Shown here: positions 21,800 through 25,956 of the stretch, one piece after another
How positions within the stretch are numbered: the stretch's first letter is position 1
Layout of the letters: every line of letters begins with the position of its first letter
IMG/VR virus record: IMGVR_UViG_3300034374_008628
Coordinates: 1 to 25,956 of that record
DNA: 25,956 nucleotides
Strand: one strand, 5' to 3'
Source of the DNA: a virus
Notes under the pieces: model-generated
Database searches by the model: none
Told to the model about the DNA's origin: nothing
Seen by the model: the letters and a program-made list of their open reading frames with translations, nothing else
Position numbers and translations under genes: made by a program

Positions 21800-24700
21800 A
21801 TGGCTAAAATATTAGTTAGATTCAACGAAAGTAGTAGCCGTACTGATGCGGCTTCTACCCTTACTCAACGTATGATGAGCTTCTACAACGATGAAGGTAA
21901 TTTACTTTTCATCGCTGAAGATAATAGCTTATACGATTTTTTAAGTAAACAGTATTTACAAGATGTGACGAATAATGCAGCCCTCCTTATCGGTTTACAG
22001 TGGAGTGGTTCGGCTACCAACGTTCAAGCAGCTTTAGAAGAGCTCAGAACAGCCGTGAATAATAACACTATTCAGACGTTTAATTGGCGTGGAGAGTGGA
22101 GCTCTGGTAGCAATTATGCACCTTATGATTTAGTTGAGTATAACGGGTCTACCTATATTTGCACGAATACGGTAACTGGGGGCACTACAGCTCCAGATAC
22201 CAGTGCTGACTGGGATGTTTTTGTTGAAGGTGGCACAGGTGGTGGTGGCTGTACAACTACAGCTCATGTAAGCACAGAGACAGGCCTAAGCTCGGCTTTA
22301 AGTGACGACACCATTGATAACATTCACCTCTGTAATGATATTGAAATAACTAGTGGTGGCACTTGGTCAGTAAATATGGCCAGCACCTCAGAGTATAAAG
22401 TTGTCGAATATTCTGGAGATAACACTTTAATCATTAGCGCAGCCGTGAACATCGTTGCAGGAAATTCACAAGGCTTACAAATAGCGGCTAACGTGGCAGC
22501 AGGAGCTGACGTAACCGTAACTTTTGCTCCTAGACTTATGCTCCGAACTGTCGAATCCGGGGCTACATACACACTAAATTTCAGCGGTTCTACATACTCT
22601 GTTTTGTATGAAAAATTAGTCCAAGATTTAACAATACCCTACGTTGCAGACGGTACAATAACGGGGGATACCCAAAAGGCTTATTGGTTAAATACTAACG
22701 GAGATATTGGTTTCTCCGATAACTACGCTGTAGTCAAAACAGAACCAGAGTTAAGAGCAGCCTTAGCTAACACAGCTATTGATGTAATAATACTAGGAGA
22801 AGATATTGGAGCATCAGGAGCGGCCTATACTGTGGCGGCAACCTCTGGTAGAAAGATTATACTAGATACCGGGTTCGGGCTATTTGGTGCTTCTAGTACC
22901 GTGCAGTTCAGCTCTACTGTTGACTTTCAGATACTTTGTCCTTACACAGCTACTACTTTCACAGCCAACGTACATACTCTAGAGCTCTTAGCCGGGGGTG
23001 TGTCCATGGGTAGGCTTTCCACAGGTGGGTCAGCTAATTCGATTAATACTATTGGCACTATTCGTTATGAGGACGTTGTCGAAGGTTTAAATGACCAGCC
23101 TCTTGTTGACGGGACTGTAACCGGCTCGGCTGTGCAAAGTTTCTGGAGCAACACTAACCGAAATATAGGCGGAGCAACAGGAACTAGCTGGATTATAGTT
23201 AACAACTCTAGTGAGTTACTGGCTGCTTTATCTTTAGAAAACGATATTAAAAATATCTTAGTCAACGCCGCGGGTATAAATGCTCAGCCAACTAGTGATG
23301 TGGCAATACCTGTATGGGGTGTTAACAACATCTATGGCGGCACCCTGAACTTTGTGTCTTTTGACACGAGCTCTACATTGAAGATGGAATCCAAAGTAGG
23401 GGCTCCAAATGCTAGGGTATATGCTCACAACACACTGTCAGGCTTTATCGCAGGTTTAGCTCCTAATGATATAATTCAATTCGATGATGTAGAGGTTTAC
23501 ATTACCCAAATGTCCCTGCCGCTAGATTATACTTTTACACAGCTGAACTCAGGAACTTTGTACTATGAAACTAAAATTGGTACAACCTCTGTCACAGGCA
23601 CAGGAGCTGGCCAACTTTTCTGGAAACACTGGGGGCTTCAGAAAACCGTAGGTGTTACATCATGGGGCGGCCTAAAAAATGCACTACAGGATAGTGGGGT
23701 ATCTACCATCCACGTGCTCAATAATATTGACTCAATCGCTACCGATACCGTAGAGATAACAGGCTCTAAGAAAGTTTTTGGCTATGGTTTAAACTTTAGT
23801 GGTACGAGCGTGATGACTTTCAACTCTACGCTAGGGGATACTGTAGAGTTTTACAACAAAATTGGGGCTTTCACTGGCGGCCAAGGAACTACCTTTAACG
23901 GTAATACTAACATATACCTACGCCATATCAACAATATCCCCGCTACATCATACACTGGTACAGCGGCTTTATATTATGAAAAAGCTAGTATTGAGCCGGT
24001 AACCGGAGGTACTCAACTCTATTGGGATAATACAATTTCCGACTCGTTACAGAATGTTTATGATAACTCAACAGACCCTGAAATAGTAACAGATGCCACA
24101 AGGGGGGCTTTGACTCTCAAGAGAGGTTCTACACTAGACTCAGACTCAGTCCTTGAGATTCAAAATGGTGCGGGCAGTAATACAACAATACTTACGGGGA
24201 ATGGTCAATTACAATTAGATAGTGCAACTGTACAACCGCAGATTGTGTTTAACTCTAATGGTGGTGTAGATTTAGACCACTATATCCAATACAATCCAGG
24301 TGGTCAAGGTGGGATTACTCTTAAATCACAACAAGTGGGTAGCGAAGTAACTACGCTAGAACTGAATAGAAACTCTAGTGGGGAGTTTAAACTATCAGGC
24401 AATAGTTCAGATACATTTAAATCTGCACAAGTAATTAATACATATTCTGTACCTTCTGACGAGGCATATTTACAGTTAATCTCTCGCAATGATAAGACTG
24501 CAACTAAGACTGCAACTCTAACAATTGCGTCAGGTTCTACTGATTTGTTAACAGATTCTGAGATTTCATTGAGTGCTGATAAAATCAATACGCACTCAGC
24601 AAGTGTCATAGGTCGTGACCCAGTTGCTAGTAACGAGTTTGCCACTAAGAATTATACCGACTCTGCTATAGGTTCGGCAGTCGTAGGCAGTGCGGTTTAC

Positions 24701-25956
24701 AAAGGTGCCTGGAACGCTTCAAATAATACGCCAGACCTTACAAGTGTTGCGAAAGCACAAGGTGACTTCTACATTGTATCGGTAGCAGGGAATACCTTAA
24801 TCGATGGTGTAAGTGAATGGTCAGTAGGTGATTGGGTTTTATTCAATGGTACTACATGGGAAAAGGTTGATAATAGCCAAACTATTCCAGTTAATGTTGG
24901 TACTGGTGTAGAAGTATTTAAGTCACTCAATAATACAACTAACCAAGCAGATTTCAGGACACTTGTCGGTGGAACTAAAGTCGGTTTCACACAAAATACC
25001 AATGATATTACAGTTGATGATAGCAATGTAGCGGGTGTTAATGTTGCTAATACATTTACTCAAGCTCAAACTATTAACGGCGACTTAAGCTTAACCAGTA
25101 TTAATAGCCGAATTAAAGGTGGATTTGGTACAGTATCAACAGCAGGTGTTTTAGACTGGGACGATGTTTCTAACTCGACATCAGGGAGTGGTTACACATT
25201 ATTAACAACTACCGCTACTAACTCGCCACAAAACTCTGGTATTAACTATTGGTACCCATTCACTTTTGAACACACTAAAAAAGATGGTTCAGGTAATAGA
25301 ACACAGATGGCTATACCTTACGGTAACTTAACAAGTCTTGGTAATTTAAACTACCGTTCTTACTATAACACAGGTTGGACTGGTTGGAGAGAAATCATTG
25401 CTACCAAAGAGGATAGTCGTGATGTTGATTTCCAAGGTGTAGTAAACCTAGCCTCCGCCACAAACGGAAGCCCGGGCAATGGCGATATTTGGTATGATGG
25501 GGATAATCTAATAGGTGTAGAAGATAGCACTAGCTTTAATCTTAGCGGGTTATATGGTACAAGCGCAGATACAGACCTAAATAACTACACGCAAGATGGA
25601 AAATACTTAACACCTTCAACCGCTTTAACAAATGCCCCCGCAGGATTTACTACAAGTAGTAGAAGGTTAATACAGGTATCTCAATACGCTTTAGGCACAA
25701 GCAATTATATTATTCAAACGCTTTACTCAATCAACGATAACAAGGTAGCTTGGCGAGTTTATGCTACTGCTTCTTGGAGTGAATGGCACGAAGTACCTTA
25801 TATGGTGGACGATGTCTTAAAGCTTCAATCCACCACAAACGGAAGTGCTACCACAGGGGATGTGTGGTATGATGGTAGTGAAGTTAGGATAGAAGGTGGT
25901 CTAATAATATCTGATGGTAGTTTTAGCTTGAAGTATTCATCATCAACAGGAGCTTT
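21800..25956 (+). CDS. Modular tail fibre / receptor-binding protein (3' partial)
   Basis: An open frame starts at the ATG at 21800 (strong GGTGGAGG upstream) and runs without a stop to the window end, giving at least 1385 residues. An N-terminal attachment part (about 1-90) is followed by a carbohydrate-binding-like module (GEWSSGSNYAPYDLVEYNGS, about residues 96-115). Four beta-helix-like repeats of about 155 residues then begin near residues 157, 312, 467 and 619. Next come a Gly/Ser-rich shaft and a YKGAWN...GDWVLFNGTTWEKVD module common in tail fibres. Finally there are two pyocin-knob-like segments (GWTGWREI; SWSEWHEV), each followed by a TTNGS/ATNGS...GD.WYDG unit. It should bind, and perhaps degrade, a host surface glycan. 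Confidence 0.87.
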   Translation, partial: MAKILVRFNESSSRTDAASTLTQRMMSFYNDEGNLLFIAEDNSLYDFLSKQYLQDVTNNAALLIGLQWSGSATNVQAALEELRTAVNNNTIQTFNWRGEWSSGSNYAPYDLVEYNGSTYICTNTVTGGTTAPDTSADWDVFVEGGTGGGGCTTTAHVSTETGLSSALSDDTIDNIHLCNDIEITSGGTWSVNMASTSEYKVVEYSGDNTLIISAAVNIVAGNSQGLQIAANVAAGADVTVTFAPRLMLRTVESGATYTLNFSGSTYSVLYEKLVQDLTIPYVADGTITGDTQKAYWLNTNGDIGFSDNYAVVKTEPELRAALANTAIDVIILGEDIGASGAAYTVAATSGRKIILDTGFGLFGASSTVQFSSTVDFQILCPYTATTFTANVHTLELLAGGVSMGRLSTGGSANSINTIGTIRYEDVVEGLNDQPLVDGTVTGSAVQSFWSNTNRNIGGATGTSWIIVNNSSELLAALSLENDIKNILVNAAGINAQPTSDVAIPVWGVNNIYGGTLNFVSFDTSSTLKMESKVGAPNARVYAHNTLSGFIAGLAPNDIIQFDDVEVYITQMSLPLDYTFTQLNSGTLYYETKIGTTSVTGTGAGQLFWKHWGLQKTVGVTSWGGLKNALQDSGVSTIHVLNNIDSIATDTVEITGSKKVFGYGLNFSGTSVMTFNSTLGDTVEFYNKIGAFTGGQGTTFNGNTNIYLRHINNIPATSYTGTAALYYEKASIEPVTGGTQLYWDNTISDSLQNVYDNSTDPEIVTDATRGALTLKRGSTLDSDSVLEIQNGAGSNTTILTGNGQLQLDSATVQPQIVFNSNGGVDLDHYIQYNPGGQGGITLKSQQVGSEVTTLELNRNSSGEFKLSGNSSDTFKSAQVINTYSVPSDEAYLQLISRNDKTATKTATLTIASGSTDLLTDSEISLSADKINTHSASVIGRDPVASNEFATKNYTDSAIGSAVVGSAVYKGAWNASNNTPDLTSVAKAQGDFYIVSVAGNTLIDGVSEWSVGDWVLFNGTTWEKVDNSQTIPVNVGTGVEVFKSLNNTTNQADFRTLVGGTKVGFTQNTNDITVDDSNVAGVNVANTFTQAQTINGDLSLTSINSRIKGGFGTVSTAGVLDWDDVSNSTSGSGYTLLTTTATNSPQNSGINYWYPFTFEHTKKDGSGNRTQMAIPYGNLTSLGNLNYRSYYNTGWTGWREIIATKEDSRDVDFQGVVNLASATNGSPGNGDIWYDGDNLIGVEDSTSFNLSGLYGTSADTDLNNYTQDGKYLTPSTALTNAPAGFTTSSRRLIQVSQYALGTSNYIIQTLYSINDNKVAWRVYATASWSEWHEVPYMVDDVLKLQSTTNGSATTGDVWYDGSEVRIEGGLIISDGSFSLKYSSSTGA

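Noticed and set aside
22324-25026. Several minus-strand frames opposite 21800-25956
   Set aside because: They lie opposite the unbroken tail fibre frame and have Ser/Val/Leu-rich shadow composition and no promoter.

Overview
This window is a stretch of a tailed double-stranded DNA phage genome with a siphovirus-type (long, non-contractile tail) structural region. The identification rests on the gene order small terminase, large terminase, portal, scaffold, major capsid, head-tail joining proteins, tail terminator, tail tube, tail assembly chaperone with a -1 frameshift, tape measure, distal tail proteins and a modular tail fibre. The host looks like a bacterium of moderate-to-low GC with canonical AGGAGG-type ribosome binding sites and sigma70-type promoters. 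Tail fibre modules of a kind familiar from marine and gammaproteobacterial phages hint at a Gram-negative host, but the sequence does not settle this. No integrase, lysis gene, tRNA, CRISPR array or attachment site is visible.

Layout. 1-130 is the tail end of an upstream gene, closed by a hairpin terminator. 131-650 is a long non-coding control region with a cluster of TGTCC/GGACA boxes, an AT-rich stretch, a candidate phage promoter, a terminator and a sigma70-like promoter. 651-1353 is a translationally coupled operon of three small genes that opens with a ribbon-helix-helix DNA-binding protein. 1478-2125, on the minus strand, encodes a small sigma70-family factor and converges on that operon. 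2279-5850 is the packaging unit (unknown protein, TerS, TerL, portal), closed by a terminator. 6022-10976 is the head/neck/tail-tube unit, closed by hairpins. 11055-11531 (minus) is a NUMOD4-HNH-AP2 homing-type endonuclease inserted between the head and tail units. 11532-11966 is a second control region. From 11967 to the window end is the tail unit.

How it may work together. Each of the three late units is preceded by a very similar element, ACGG-N15-(G/A)ACTATATTA (around 2223, 5933 and 11904). A weaker version lies at 423. The -35 part is not the sigma70 TTGACA, so these are good candidates for promoters read by the sigma factor encoded at 1478-2125. Two of them are also bracketed by TTGGTAC boxes exactly 42 bp apart, which suggests a second regulator. 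The two control regions share an inverted repeat of about 150 bp (241-393 and 11651-11804), next to TGTCC box clusters and AT-rich DNA. That arrangement resembles a replication origin or a duplicated control element carried with the HNH gene.

Other notable points are a textbook A AAA AAC frameshift site leading into a domain with a DnaJ-like zinc motif, a 219-bp tandem duplication in the tape measure gene, a large tail protein apparently split by a frame change near 18938, and four beta-helix-like repeats of about 155 residues in the unfinished tail fibre gene.
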